A stretch of 64,000 nucleotides of DNA from DASXAI01 sp963728985 (GTDB taxonomy: Bacteria; Actinomycetota; Acidimicrobiia; Acidimicrobiales; Ilumatobacteraceae): NCBI GenBank assembly GCA_963728985.1, contig CAVSME010000003.1, forward strand, positions 620,001 to 684,000. The letters are read 5' to 3'. Of this stretch, positions 41,656-49,343 are shown in pieces. The notes beneath the pieces were generated by a model, which saw nothing but the letters and a program-made list of their open reading frames with translations, was not told the DNA's origin and searched no databases. A program made the position numbers and the translations under genes. Within the stretch, counting starts at the first letter, position 1. The number at the start of each line of letters is the position of its first letter.

Positions 41656-42810
41656 GTGCGCATCGCCATGGTCAGCTGGGAGATGCCGCCGCTCGTCATC
41701 GGCGGCATCGCGGTGCACGTCGACGGGCTGTCCCGGGCGCTCGCTCGCGCCGGCCACGAGGTCGTGGTCCTGACGCTGCACCACCCCGACGCCCCCGACG
41801 ACTCGGTGGTCCACGGCGTGCGCGTCCTGCGGGCGCACACCGATCTGCCGGCGCTGCCCGACAGCGACTTCCTGGCCCGCATGAGCTCGGCCAACCACAA
41901 GCTGGTGCAGCTGATCGCCAGGCTCGACGGCTGGAGACCCGACGTCGTGCACGCCCACGACTGGCTGGCGGCGTGGGCCGGCGACGACCTGCACGCGCTG
42001 TGGGACGTGCCCCTGGTGGCCACCATCCACGCCACCGAGCGGGGCCGCAACGGGGGCAGCGTCCCGGCCGGCGCGCCCGCCGCCATCAACAGCGTGGAGT
42101 GGTGGCTCACCTTCCAGGCGGCCACGGTGATCACGTGTTCGCACTCCATGCGCGACGAGGTGATGGGCGCCTTCCAGCTCCCACCCGACAAGGTCAAGGT
42201 GGTGCCCAACGGGGTCGACGTCGACGCGTGGGCACCGGCCGGGCCCGACCGGCGCGCCGCCGGCACACCGCTGGTCGTGTCCTGGGGCCGCGTGCAATAC
42301 GAGAAGGGCTTCCAGACGCTGGTCGCCGCCCTGCCGTCCCTGCGCTACCGCCATCCCGACCTGCGCGTCGTGATCGCCGGGCGGGGCACGTTCCTCGGCG
42401 AGCTGGAGGCGATCGCCCAGGGCCTCGGTGTCGACCACATGGTGGCCTTCCCCGGCTTCGTTCCCGACGACGAGCTGCGCCGCCTGCTCCACACCTGCAG
42501 CTGCGCCGTGATCCCGTCGCTGTACGAGCCGTTCGGCATCGTGGCCCTGGAGGCGCTGGCCGCCGGCGCCCCGCTCGTCGCCGCCGCCACCGGTGGGCTG
42601 GTGGAGGTGCTGGACGGCACCGGCGCCGGCCTGCTGTACCCCGCGGGCGACGCCGACGCCCTGGCCAGCGCCCTCGGCCGCGTGCTCGACGAACCCGGCG
42701 TGGCCGCCGCCGGCCAGGCCGCCGGCGCCCGGCTCGTCCGCGAGCGGTACGGCTGGGACGCCGTCGGCTCCGCCACCGTGCCCATCTACGAGGCGCTGGC
42801 GTTCAGGTAA
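41656..42810 (+). CDS. GT4-family glycosyltransferase (glycogen-synthase-like)
   Basis: GT-B enzyme of 384 residues. The N-terminus MRIAMVSWEMPPLVIGGIAVHVDGL carries the PPxxIGGIxxHV acceptor-domain motif, and VVHAHDWLAAWAG matches the HAHDW of starch/glycogen synthase-like GT4 proteins. The C-terminal half has VVSWGRVQYEKGFQTLV and PSLYEPFGIVALEALAAGAPLVAAATGGL with the paired Glu residues. The family includes actinobacterial alpha-glucan enzymes of the GlgM/GlgA type. The alpha-glucan phosphorylase directly downstream supports a role in alpha-glucan metabolism, but the donor (ADP- or UDP-glucose) cannot be read. The start is GTG 41656, with TACGGT eight bases upstream. Confidence 0.85.
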   Translation: MRIAMVSWEMPPLVIGGIAVHVDGLSRALARAGHEVVVLTLHHPDAPDDSVVHGVRVLRAHTDLPALPDSDFLARMSSANHKLVQLIARLDGWRPDVVHAHDWLAAWAGDDLHALWDVPLVATIHATERGRNGGSVPAGAPAAINSVEWWLTFQAATVITCSHSMRDEVMGAFQLPPDKVKVVPNGVDVDAWAPAGPDRRAAGTPLVVSWGRVQYEKGFQTLVAALPSLRYRHPDLRVVIAGRGTFLGELEAIAQGLGVDHMVAFPGFVPDDELRRLLHTCSCAVIPSLYEPFGIVALEALAAGAPLVAAATGGLVEVLDGTGAGLLYPAGDADALASALGRVLDEPGVAAAGQAAGARLVRERYGWDAVGSATVPIYEALAFR

Positions 42811-42860
42811 TCGCCGCTGTTTCGAAACGCTCGCCACGACGTGACGGCGCAGGTCACTAC

Positions 42861-42866
42861 TACGGT
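42861..42866 (+). promoter_or_regulatory. -10 box of the phosphorylase gene
   Basis: TACGGT eight bases before ATG 42875. An inverted repeat GTGAC-N7-GTCAC (42841-42857) lies just upstream and could be a regulator site. Confidence 0.45.
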
Positions 42867-42874
42867 GCGAGGTG

Positions 42875-45409
42875 ATGAGAGCACTGCGCAGCTTCAGTGT
42901 CCGCCCACGCCTGCCCGAGCCCCTCATGGCCCTCGAGCGGCTGGCCATGAACCTGCGCTGGTCGTGGGACGAACGCACCCGTGACCTGTTCCGCTGGGTG
43001 GACCCCGACGGGTGGGACGCGTCGGTGCACGATCCGGTCCGGCTGCTCGGCCTCGTGCGCCGGGACCGGCTCGACGCGCTGGCCAACGACAGCGGGTTCC
43101 TGCGCTACCTGTCCGAGATCGACGACGAGCTGGAGCGCTACCTCACCCGGCCCCGCTGGTTCCAGAGCCGGGCCGGCCGCAGCCCGCTGCGCCAGGTCGC
43201 CTACTTCTCGCCGGAGTTCGGCATCGCCGAGGCGGTGCCGCAGTACTCGGGCGGCCTCGGCGTCCTCGCCGGCGACCACCTGAAGGCGGCGTCGGACCTC
43301 GGCGTTCCCCTCGTCGGCGTCGGCCTCTTCTACCGGAACGGCTACTTCCGCCAGCGCCTGAGCCTCGACGGCTGGCAGCAGGAGCAGTTCCCCACCCTCG
43401 ATCCGTACGCCATGGCCCTCACCCTCTGCGAGGGCACGCGGGTCCGGGTCGACCTGGCCGGCGAGCCCCTGACCGCCCAGATCTGGCGGGCCGACGTCGG
43501 GCGCACGTCGCTGTTCCTCCTCGACGCCGACATCGAGGAGAACTCACCCGAGACCCGAGCCGTCACCGACCGCCTCTACGGCGGTGACGCCGAGCACCGC
43601 ATCCGCCAGGAGATCCTCCTCGGGATCGGCGGCGTGCGGGCGCTGCGGGCCCTCGGGATCGACGCCCAGGTCTTCCACACCAACGAGGGCCATGCCGGCT
43701 TCCTCGGCCTGGAGCGGATGCGGGAGCTGGTGGCCGATGGCCTCGGCCTGGAGGAGGCGCTCGAGGCGGTGCGGGCCGGGTGCGTGTTCACCACCCACAC
43801 GCCCGTGCCGGCCGGCATCGACCGCTTCCCCCGAGCGCTGATGGAGCGCTACTTCAAGCGCTTCGTGGAGCAGTATGGCGCCACCGTCGAGCAGCTCATG
43901 CAGCTCGGCCTGCGCCACGACGAGCCCGACGAGACCCGGTTCAACATGGCGGTCATGGGCCTGCGCCTGGCCGGGCGGTCGAACGCCGTGGCCCACCTCC
44001 ACGCCGATGTCAGCCGGGAGATGTTCGCCGGCCTGTGGCCCGACGTCCCTGTCGAGGAGGTGCCGATCGCCGGCGTCACCAACGGCGTGCACGCCCAGAC
44101 CTGGATCTCCCCGGAGATGGACGACGTGCTCGCTCGGTACGTGCTGCCCGACTGGGACGACGCCACCGCCCTCGACTGGGAGCGCGTCCGCGACATCCGC
44201 GACGACGAGCTGTGGCGGGCGCGCGAGCAGGGTCGGGAGCGCATGGTGGGCATCGTGCGCGACCGCCTGCGCACGGCCAAGCTGGCCCAGGGGCTGTCCG
44301 TCAGCGACGTGGCCTGGACCGACGAGGTGCTCGACCCGAAGATCCTCACGATCGGCTTCGCCCGCCGCTTCGCCACCTACAAGCGGGCCACCCTGCTGCT
44401 CTCGCAGCCCGAGCGGCTCGAGGCCCTGCTCCTCGCCCCTGACCGGCCCGTGCAGTTCGTGTTCGCCGGCAAGGCCCACCCCGCCGACGACGCCGGCAAG
44501 GCCCTCATCCAGCAGGTGTACCAGTTCGCCAACCAGGCCGAGGTGCGCCACCGGTTCGTGTTCATCGACGACTACGACATCGCCGTCGCCCGGTCGCTGC
44601 TGCACGGCTCCGATGTGTGGCTCAACACCCCCCGTCGGCCCCACGAAGCGTGCGGCACGAGCGGCATGAAGTCGGCGCTCAACGGCGGCCTCAACTGCTC
44701 CATCCTCGACGGTTGGTGGGACGAGTGGTTCGACGGCACGAACGGCTGGGCCATCTCCTCGGCCGAGACCGTCGACGACATCGATCGGCGCGACATGATC
44801 GAGGCCAACAGCCTCTTCGACCTGCTGGAGCGCCAGATCGTGCCGCTGTTCTACCAGCGCACCGAGGGTCCTGTGCCCCGGCGCTGGATCGAGCGGGTGA
44901 AGCACGATCTGGCGTCCCTCGGCCCCAAGGTGACGGCCAGCCGGATGGTGCGCGACTACGTCACCCGGCTCTACGAGCCCGCCGCCATGGGCGCCGACCG
45001 CATGGCGGCGGACGGCCACATCGCCGCCAAGGCGCTGTCCGCCTGGAAGCAACGGGTGCTGGCCGGCTGGCGGGCGGTGCGGATCATGTCGGTGTCGTCC
45101 GACACCGGCTCGGCCGAGCTGGCCACCGTGCGCTCCGTGTCGGTCTCGGTGGAGCTGGGCACCCTCGAGCCCTCGGACGTGGCGGTGCAGCTGCTGCACG
45201 GTCCCGTCGGCCAGGGCGACGAGCTGGTCAACACCCAGGTCGTCACGCTGACCTACCAGGGCACCGGCGACGACGGCACCGCCCTCTACGAGGGCGGGTT
45301 CGCCTGCGACGTGGCCGGCCGCTACGGCTACACCGTGCGGGTCCTGCCCCACAATCCCGACCTGGCCAGTCCGGTCGAACTGGGTCGCATCATCTGGGGG
45401 GAGAGTTAG
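42875..45409 (+). CDS. glgP: Alpha-glucan phosphorylase (GT35)
   Basis: Releases glucose 1-phosphate from storage alpha-glucan, using pyridoxal phosphate. The 844-residue protein belongs to the actinobacterial/archaeal type (homologous to mycobacterial GlgP). Features are MNLRWSWDERTRDLF near the N-terminus (DUF3417-like domain), YFSPEFGIAEAVPQYSGGLG (residues 111-130), FHTNEGHAGFLGLER, TTHTPVPAGIDRFP, and HEACGTSGMKSALNGGLN with the cofactor-binding Lys. A beta-rich tail follows. ATG 42875 is chosen over GTG 42872 by the eight-base distance from TACGGT. Its stop TAG forms part of the -10 box of the next gene. Confidence 0.93.
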   Translation: MRALRSFSVRPRLPEPLMALERLAMNLRWSWDERTRDLFRWVDPDGWDASVHDPVRLLGLVRRDRLDALANDSGFLRYLSEIDDELERYLTRPRWFQSRAGRSPLRQVAYFSPEFGIAEAVPQYSGGLGVLAGDHLKAASDLGVPLVGVGLFYRNGYFRQRLSLDGWQQEQFPTLDPYAMALTLCEGTRVRVDLAGEPLTAQIWRADVGRTSLFLLDADIEENSPETRAVTDRLYGGDAEHRIRQEILLGIGGVRALRALGIDAQVFHTNEGHAGFLGLERMRELVADGLGLEEALEAVRAGCVFTTHTPVPAGIDRFPRALMERYFKRFVEQYGATVEQLMQLGLRHDEPDETRFNMAVMGLRLAGRSNAVAHLHADVSREMFAGLWPDVPVEEVPIAGVTNGVHAQTWISPEMDDVLARYVLPDWDDATALDWERVRDIRDDELWRAREQGRERMVGIVRDRLRTAKLAQGLSVSDVAWTDEVLDPKILTIGFARRFATYKRATLLLSQPERLEALLLAPDRPVQFVFAGKAHPADDAGKALIQQVYQFANQAEVRHRFVFIDDYDIAVARSLLHGSDVWLNTPRRPHEACGTSGMKSALNGGLNCSILDGWWDEWFDGTNGWAISSAETVDDIDRRDMIEANSLFDLLERQIVPLFYQRTEGPVPRRWIERVKHDLASLGPKVTASRMVRDYVTRLYEPAAMGADRMAADGHIAAKALSAWKQRVLAGWRAVRIMSVSSDTGSAELATVRSVSVSVELGTLEPSDVAVQLLHGPVGQGDELVNTQVVTLTYQGTGDDGTALYEGGFACDVAGRYGYTVRVLPHNPDLASPVELGRIIWGES

Positions 45410-45412
45410 CCT
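45407..45412 (+). promoter_or_regulatory. -10 box of the ECF sigma gene
   Basis: TAGCCT six bases before GTG 45419; overlaps the glgP stop codon. Confidence 0.4.
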
Positions 45413-45418
45413 CGGCCG

Positions 45419-45967
45419 GTGCTCGACGAGGGGGTGGCGGTCCGGTTTCGCGATGGCGACGCCGACGCCGTGCGGTCCGTCTACCGCGAGTACGGCCGCC
45501 TCGTCTACGCCGTGGCCCACAAGGTGCTCGGCGACCGGACCCTGGCCGAGGACGCCAGCCAGCAGGCCTTCGTGCAGGCCTGGAAGGCGGCTGCCACCTT
45601 CGATCCGTCCCGCGATCTCGGCCCCTGGCTGGCCACCATCGCCCGCCGCGCCGCCATCGACGTCCACCGGCGGGAGGCGCGGCGGTCAGCGCAGCCGCTC
45701 GACGACGTGGCACCCGCCCATCCCTCCGTCGTCACCATGCCCCCGTCGGCCGAGCGGGCCTACGACGTCTGGGAGGTGCGCCAGGCCATCGACGAGCTCC
45801 CCGCCGACGAGCGCGAGGTGGTGCGCCTGCAGCACCTGGACGGGCTCACCCACGCCGAGGTGGCGGCCCGCCTGGACGTGCCCGTCGGCACGGTGAAGTC
45901 GAGGTCGTTCCGCGCCCACAAGCGCCTGGCCGGGCGGCTGGGGTATCTCCGGGAGGCAGGACCGTGA
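45419..45967 (+). CDS. ECF-type RNA polymerase sigma factor
   Basis: Alternative sigma factor of 182 residues. Region 2 is YREYGRLVYAVAHKVLGDRTLAEDASQQAFVQAW (about residues 22-55) with the usual DASQQAF core contact, followed by PWLATIARRAAID. Region 4 is IDELPADEREVVRLQHLDGLTHAEVAARLDVPVGTVKSR with the helix-turn-helix. It is followed after 45 bases by a gene for a membrane protein with an RskA-like domain, which is probably its anti-sigma factor. That layout is typical of stress-responsive sigma/anti-sigma pairs. The signal is unknown. Confidence 0.92.
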   Translation: MLDEGVAVRFRDGDADAVRSVYREYGRLVYAVAHKVLGDRTLAEDASQQAFVQAWKAAATFDPSRDLGPWLATIARRAAIDVHRREARRSAQPLDDVAPAHPSVVTMPPSAERAYDVWEVRQAIDELPADEREVVRLQHLDGLTHAEVAARLDVPVGTVKSRSFRAHKRLAGRLGYLREAGP

Positions 45968-46012
45968 ACCGAGTCCCGCCGGCGGCCGTAGATACATGCC
46001 GGAAGGTGAAAT

Positions 46013-46669
46013 ATGTCAACTGACGACGACCGAGTCGCAGAGCTTGCCGGCGACGACGGAGTGTCGCTCGACCCGGCGGACCTGGAGGAGCTGGAGGGGT
46101 TGCGTGCCCTGCTGGCCGATCCCTCCGTCTGGGCCGAGCCCGACGACTCCCTCGAAGACCAGGTGGTCGCGGCCATCACGACCGAGGCGAGCCAGCGGCC
46201 GGGACGCCCTGTGGCAACGCGGCCGCGCTCGCGCTCCCGCACGCGTGGGTGGACGCTGGCCGTGGTCGGCGTGGCCGCCGCCGCCATCATCGCGGTGGCC
46301 GTGACGTTCTCGCTGCGCAGCACCGGCTCGTCGTCGGAGCAGTTCTCGATGGCGCTCAACCCCACGGAGCTCGTCCCGGGGGCCAAGGGCGACGCGACGT
46401 TGACGAAGACGGCGTCGGGCTGGCGGGTCGAGCTCGACGCCTCCGGCCTGCCCCGCCTCGACGGCGGCCGCTTCTACCAGGCGTGGCTGCGCAACGCGGC
46501 GGGCGTGCTGGTGCCCATCGGCACGTTCAACGAGGGTCAGAAGGTCACCCTGTGGGCGGGGGTGTCACCCAAGGACTTCACGACGCTCACCGTCACCCAG
46601 GAGCAGGCCGACGGCGACCAGGCGTCATCGGGTCAGCGGGTGCTGGTGGGAACGATCACCGGCCCGTGA
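46013..46669 (+). CDS. Anti-sigma factor with RskA-like C-terminal domain
   Basis: Single-pass membrane protein of 218 residues: an acidic N-terminal cytoplasmic region (residues 1-75), one helix VVGVAAAAIIAVAVTFSL (about 82-99), and an extracytoplasmic beta domain with WRVELDASGLPRLDGGRFYQAWLRN and VPIGTFNEGQKVTLWAGVSPKDFTTLTVTQE, the anti-sigma-K (RskA) domain. No HxxxCxxC zinc motif is visible at the N-terminus. ATG 46013 follows GGAAGGTGAAAT, a good ribosome site. It probably holds the sigma factor encoded just upstream at the membrane until a signal releases it. It ends in a 14-base tail-to-tail overlap with the enoyl-CoA hydratase gene. Confidence 0.85.
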   Translation: MSTDDDRVAELAGDDGVSLDPADLEELEGLRALLADPSVWAEPDDSLEDQVVAAITTEASQRPGRPVATRPRSRSRTRGWTLAVVGVAAAAIIAVAVTFSLRSTGSSSEQFSMALNPTELVPGAKGDATLTKTASGWRVELDASGLPRLDGGRFYQAWLRNAAGVLVPIGTFNEGQKVTLWAGVSPKDFTTLTVTQEQADGDQASSGQRVLVGTITGP

Positions 46670-47438
46670 AAGTGGCCTTGCCGGCGCCTTGCTCGAGGAA
46701 GCTCTTGACGCCGATCTGGCTGTCGTCGGTGTGGAACACGTCCACGAACAGGTCGCGCTCCAGTGCCAGTCCTTCGGCCAGCGAGCGATCGAGGCCGGCG
46801 TCGACGGCCCGCTTGGTCAGGGCCTGCGCCTGCAGGGCGCCGGCGGCCACCTCGGCGGCGAGCGCCAGCGCCCGGGCGTTGACCTCCTCCGGCGTCACCA
46901 CCTCGTCGGCCAGGCCGATGCGCAGGGCCTCCTCGGCCTTCACCTGGCGTCCCGTGATCATGATCTCCTTGGCCCGGGCCGGGCCGACGAGGCGGGACAG
47001 CCGCTGGGTGCCGCCGCCGCCGGGGATGATCCCGAGGAGGATCTCGGGCTGGCCGAACACGGCCTTCTCCGACGCCACCCGGTAGTCGCACGCCAGCGCC
47101 AGCTCGCACCCGCCGCCGAGGGCGTAGCCGGCCACCGCGGCGATCACGAGGCGGGGGATGTCGGCCAGTGCCCGCAGCGCGTCGTGGATGGCGGTCGTGA
47201 TCATGCGCGCTTCCTCGGGCCCACCGAACTCGCTGATGTCGGCACCGGCGGCGAAGATGCGATCGCCGCCGGTCACCACGACGGCGCCGGGGGGCTCAGC
47301 GGTGAGGGCCTCGGCGTGGGCCCGCAGGCGCCGGATGAGCGCGCCGGACAGGGCGTTCACCTTGGGGTTGTCGAGGGTGAGGACGGCGACACCGTCGTCG
47401 CGTCGTTCGAGGTGGACCAGCTCCGGTTCGTCGGCCAT
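46656..47438 (-). CDS. Enoyl-CoA hydratase/isomerase (crotonase family)
   Basis: Crotonase-fold enzyme of 260 residues that probably hydrates trans-2-enoyl-CoA in fatty acid or branched-chain amino acid breakdown. Oxyanion-hole regions are AAGADISEFGG and YALGGGCELALACDYRVAS; the catalytic Glu positions lie in FGQPEILLGIIPGGGGTQRL (Glu after Pro-Glu) and the preceding CELAL. Close relatives of other function (isomerase, dehalogenase) share these motifs, so the exact reaction is inferred. It lies 17 bases downstream of meaB on the same strand; the gap holds a 15-bp palindrome. Confidence 0.88.
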   Translation of the reverse strand: MADEPELVHLERRDDGVAVLTLDNPKVNALSGALIRRLRAHAEALTAEPPGAVVVTGGDRIFAAGADISEFGGPEEARMITTAIHDALRALADIPRLVIAAVAGYALGGGCELALACDYRVASEKAVFGQPEILLGIIPGGGGTQRLSRLVGPARAKEIMITGRQVKAEEALRIGLADEVVTPEEVNARALALAAEVAAGALQAQALTKRAVDAGLDRSLAEGLALERDLFVDVFHTDDSQIGVKSFLEQGAGKATFTGR

Positions 47439-47439
47439 C

Positions 47440-47454
47440 CGGACAGTCTGTCCG
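47440..47454 (-). promoter_or_regulatory. 15-bp palindrome in the meaB-enoyl-CoA hydratase gap
   Basis: CGGACAG-T-CTGTCCG, exact, filling most of the 17-base gap before ATG 47438. It could be a regulator site or a small mRNA hairpin; the function is unknown. Confidence 0.35.
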
Positions 47455-47455
47455 C

Positions 47456-48412
47456 TCAGGCCTCGACACCCCGCAACAGCTCGTCGGCCGCCGACCAGGG
47501 ATCGAGCCGGCGATCGAGCACCCCCGCCTCGACCTCCTCGTAGCGGTCGCCGCCGCACAGCTCGCGCGCCCGGGCGTCGAGCCGGGAGATGACGATGCTG
47601 CGCAGCTCGTCGCGCAGGCGGCGCTGGCGCCGCTCCTCGAGCACCCCGGTCTTCTCGGCATGGTGGCGATGGTCCTGCACCGCCTGCCAGAGCGCCGGTA
47701 CGCCGTCGCCGCTGGCCCCCACGGTGGGGATGATCGGCGGGCGCCACTCCCCCAGGTCGGACAGGTCGAGCATCAGCTCGAGGTCCCGTCGGGTCTGCTC
47801 CACGCCCGGCCGATCGGCCTTGTTGATCACGAAGACGTCGGCCACCTCCATGAGGCCAGCCTTGTTGGCCTGCACGGCGTCGCCCCAACCGGGGTTGACC
47901 ACCACCACCGTCGTGTCGGCCTTCGCGGCGATCTCCACCTCGACCTGGCCGACACCGACGGTCTCCACGATGACCGTCTCGCGACCGACGGCGTCGAGCA
48001 GCCGGATGGCTTCGGGCGCCGCCAGCGCCAGACCGCCCAGGTGGCCGCGCGTGGCCATCGAGCGGATGAACACCCCGGGATCGGTGGCGTGGTCCTGCAT
48101 CCGGACCCGGTCACCGAGGATGGCGCCACCGGTGAACGGCGACGAGGGATCGATGGCCAGCACCGCCACCTCCTCGCCGTGCTCGCGCAGATGGCTGATG
48201 ATCGAACTGGTCAGGGTGGACTTGCCGGCACCGGGCGAGCCGGTGATGCCGACCGTGTAGGCCCCGCCGCCGAGGGGGTAGGCCAGGCGACCGACGGCGC
48301 GGGCACCGTCGCCGCCGCGCTCCACGAGCGACAGGAGGCGCGCCAGCGCGGCTCGATCACCGGCCCGGGCGGCGTCGAGCAGGCGAGCAGGATCAGCAGT
48401 GCGTTGCCGCAC
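47456..48412 (-). CDS. meaB: MeaB-like GTPase (methylmalonyl-CoA mutase chaperone)
   Basis: G3E-family GTPase that protects and reloads adenosylcobalamin-dependent methylmalonyl-CoA mutase. In 318 residues: Walker A GITGSPGAGKSTL (residues 55-67), LAIDPSSPFTGGAILGDRVRM (switch region), ETVGVGQVEVEIAAKADT and the base-specificity motif NKADRPG. The C-terminal helix-rich dimerisation part is present. The mutase genes themselves are not in the window. The downstream enoyl-CoA hydratase agrees with a propionate or branched-chain catabolic context. Three bases separate it from the Nfu-like gene, so they are co-transcribed. Confidence 0.92.
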   Translation of the reverse strand: MRQRTADPARLLDAARAGDRAALARLLSLVERGGDGARAVGRLAYPLGGGAYTVGITGSPGAGKSTLTSSIISHLREHGEEVAVLAIDPSSPFTGGAILGDRVRMQDHATDPGVFIRSMATRGHLGGLALAAPEAIRLLDAVGRETVIVETVGVGQVEVEIAAKADTTVVVVNPGWGDAVQANKAGLMEVADVFVINKADRPGVEQTRRDLELMLDLSDLGEWRPPIIPTVGASGDGVPALWQAVQDHRHHAEKTGVLEERRQRRLRDELRSIVISRLDARARELCGGDRYEEVEAGVLDRRLDPWSAADELLRGVEA

Positions 48413-48415
48413 TCG

Positions 48416-48640
48416 TCAGACCGCCACCACTTCGGTGACGCCGTCGACGCGATCGCGCATGATGCGCTCGATGCCGGCCTTGAGGGTATCGGTGGAGACC
48501 GGGCAGGTGCCGCACGCCCCCACGAGGGTGACCGTCACCACACCGCTGCCCTCGTCGACGTCGCGCAGGACGATGTCGCCGCCGTCGGCCTGGAGGGCCG
48601 GCCGGATGGCGTCGATCGTCTGTTCTACCTGTTCGCGCAC
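48416..48640 (-). CDS. NifU C-terminal-like Fe-S scaffold/carrier
   Basis: Small protein of 74 residues consisting only of the NifU-like domain, IRPALQADGGDIVLRDV followed by VTVTLVGACGTCPVSTDTLKAGIE, with the CxxC pair (ACGTCP) that carries a [4Fe-4S] cluster as a dimer. It most resembles Nfu-type carriers that deliver clusters to target enzymes. The start is GTG 48640 behind GAGGAGCGAC. It is the first gene of a run with meaB and the enoyl-CoA hydratase and is divergent from the cupredoxin gene. Confidence 0.9.
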   Translation of the reverse strand: MREQVEQTIDAIRPALQADGGDIVLRDVDEGSGVVTVTLVGACGTCPVSTDTLKAGIERIMRDRVDGVTEVVAV

Positions 48641-48695
48641 GTCGCTCCTCGTTCTCGCCGGTGCTGGCGACCGTCCAGTCTCGCAGCTCCGGCTC

Positions 48696-48701
48696 TACTA
48701 T
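48696..48701 (+). promoter_or_regulatory. -10 box of the cupredoxin lipoprotein gene
   Basis: TACTAT eight bases before ATG 48710. The other ATG at 48706 is in a different frame. Confidence 0.5.
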
Positions 48702-48709
48702 CGCCATGT

Positions 48710-49198
48710 ATGGCAACACCCTGGCGCCAGCTCGTTGTTCCCGCGATCCTCGCCATCGTGCTCACGGCGGCGTGCGGATCGGACAACGGCTCGTCGGCCG
48801 CCACCACCGCGGCGGGATCGGGTGGCACCAGCGCGCCGGGCCAGGTCGCCACGTCGACGCCGGCCACCTCGGCCGCCAACCCGGCGGTCACGGGTGACAC
48901 CGCCGCCCCCGGCACCGGCCAGATCCCCGGCGCGCCGAACGAGATCATCGTGCACGTCGGCGTGGACGATGCGGCCACCGTCGGGTCGCGCGTCGAGAAC
49001 GTGAAGCTGGGCGATCACGTGGTGCTGCGCCTCGTGTCCGACACCGACGAGACGTACCACGTGCACGGCTACGACCTGGAGCAGAAGGTGGCGGCCGGTG
49101 TCGAGGCGCAGTTCGAGTTCACGGCGGACAAGGCCGGCGACTTCGAGGTCGAGAGCCACAACACCGAGAAGGTGTACGTGGTCCTCCACGTGAGCTGA
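48710..49198 (+). CDS. Cupredoxin-domain lipoprotein (EfeO-type cupredoxin)
   Basis: Surface lipoprotein of 162 residues: signal peptide with lipobox LTAACGSD, a Ser/Thr/Ala/Gly linker (residues 22-70), then a plastocyanin-like domain with EIIVHVGVDD, GDHVVLRLVSDTDETYHVHGYDLE and GDFEVESHNTEKVYVVLHVS. Two His residues (HVHG) and the last His resemble metal ligands, but no Cys is seen near the final ligand loop, so the copper site is incomplete or different. This domain type is the one fused to EfeO in E. coli; here EfeO (24.1 kb) lacks it. A 47-residue membrane protein gene follows after one base. Confidence 0.78.
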   Translation: MATPWRQLVVPAILAIVLTAACGSDNGSSAATTAAGSGGTSAPGQVATSTPATSAANPAVTGDTAAPGTGQIPGAPNEIIVHVGVDDAATVGSRVENVKLGDHVVLRLVSDTDETYHVHGYDLEQKVAAGVEAQFEFTADKAGDFEVESHNTEKVYVVLHVS

Positions 49199-49199
49199 C

Positions 49200-49343
49200 G
49201 TGTTGGTCCTCGCGCACCAGGGCGGGTGGGACGAGATGCTCATGGTGCTCGGCCCCATCGTGGTGATCGTGCTGCTGCTGCGCTTGGCCCGGAACCGGGC
49301 GGCGCGCGCCAGCGAGGAGCCGGCCGACACCGAGAGCGACTAG
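49200..49343 (+). CDS. Small single-pass membrane protein (47 aa)
   Basis: Short reading frame from GTG 49200, one base after the cupredoxin gene stop. It encodes about ten polar residues, a hydrophobic helix MVLGPIVVIVLLLRLA (about residues 15-30), a basic RNRAARA stretch and an acidic tail. The hydrophobic/basic/acidic layout fits a tiny membrane protein with the C-terminus inside. Its function is unknown; close linkage suggests it works with the cupredoxin protein. Its TAG stop (49341-49343) shares CTAG with the TAG stop of murA on the other strand. Confidence 0.65.
   Translation: MLVLAHQGGWDEMLMVLGPIVVIVLLLRLARNRAARASEEPADTESD

Noticed and set aside
42841..42857. GTGAC-N7-GTCAC inverted repeat upstream of glgP as a proven operator
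   Set aside because: Short, five-base arms are expected fairly often in GC-rich DNA; kept only as a remark in the glgP promoter entry.
43544..45667. Minus-strand 707-codon frame opposite glgP and the sigma gene
   Set aside because: Antisense shadow; glgP motifs on the plus strand are unambiguous.
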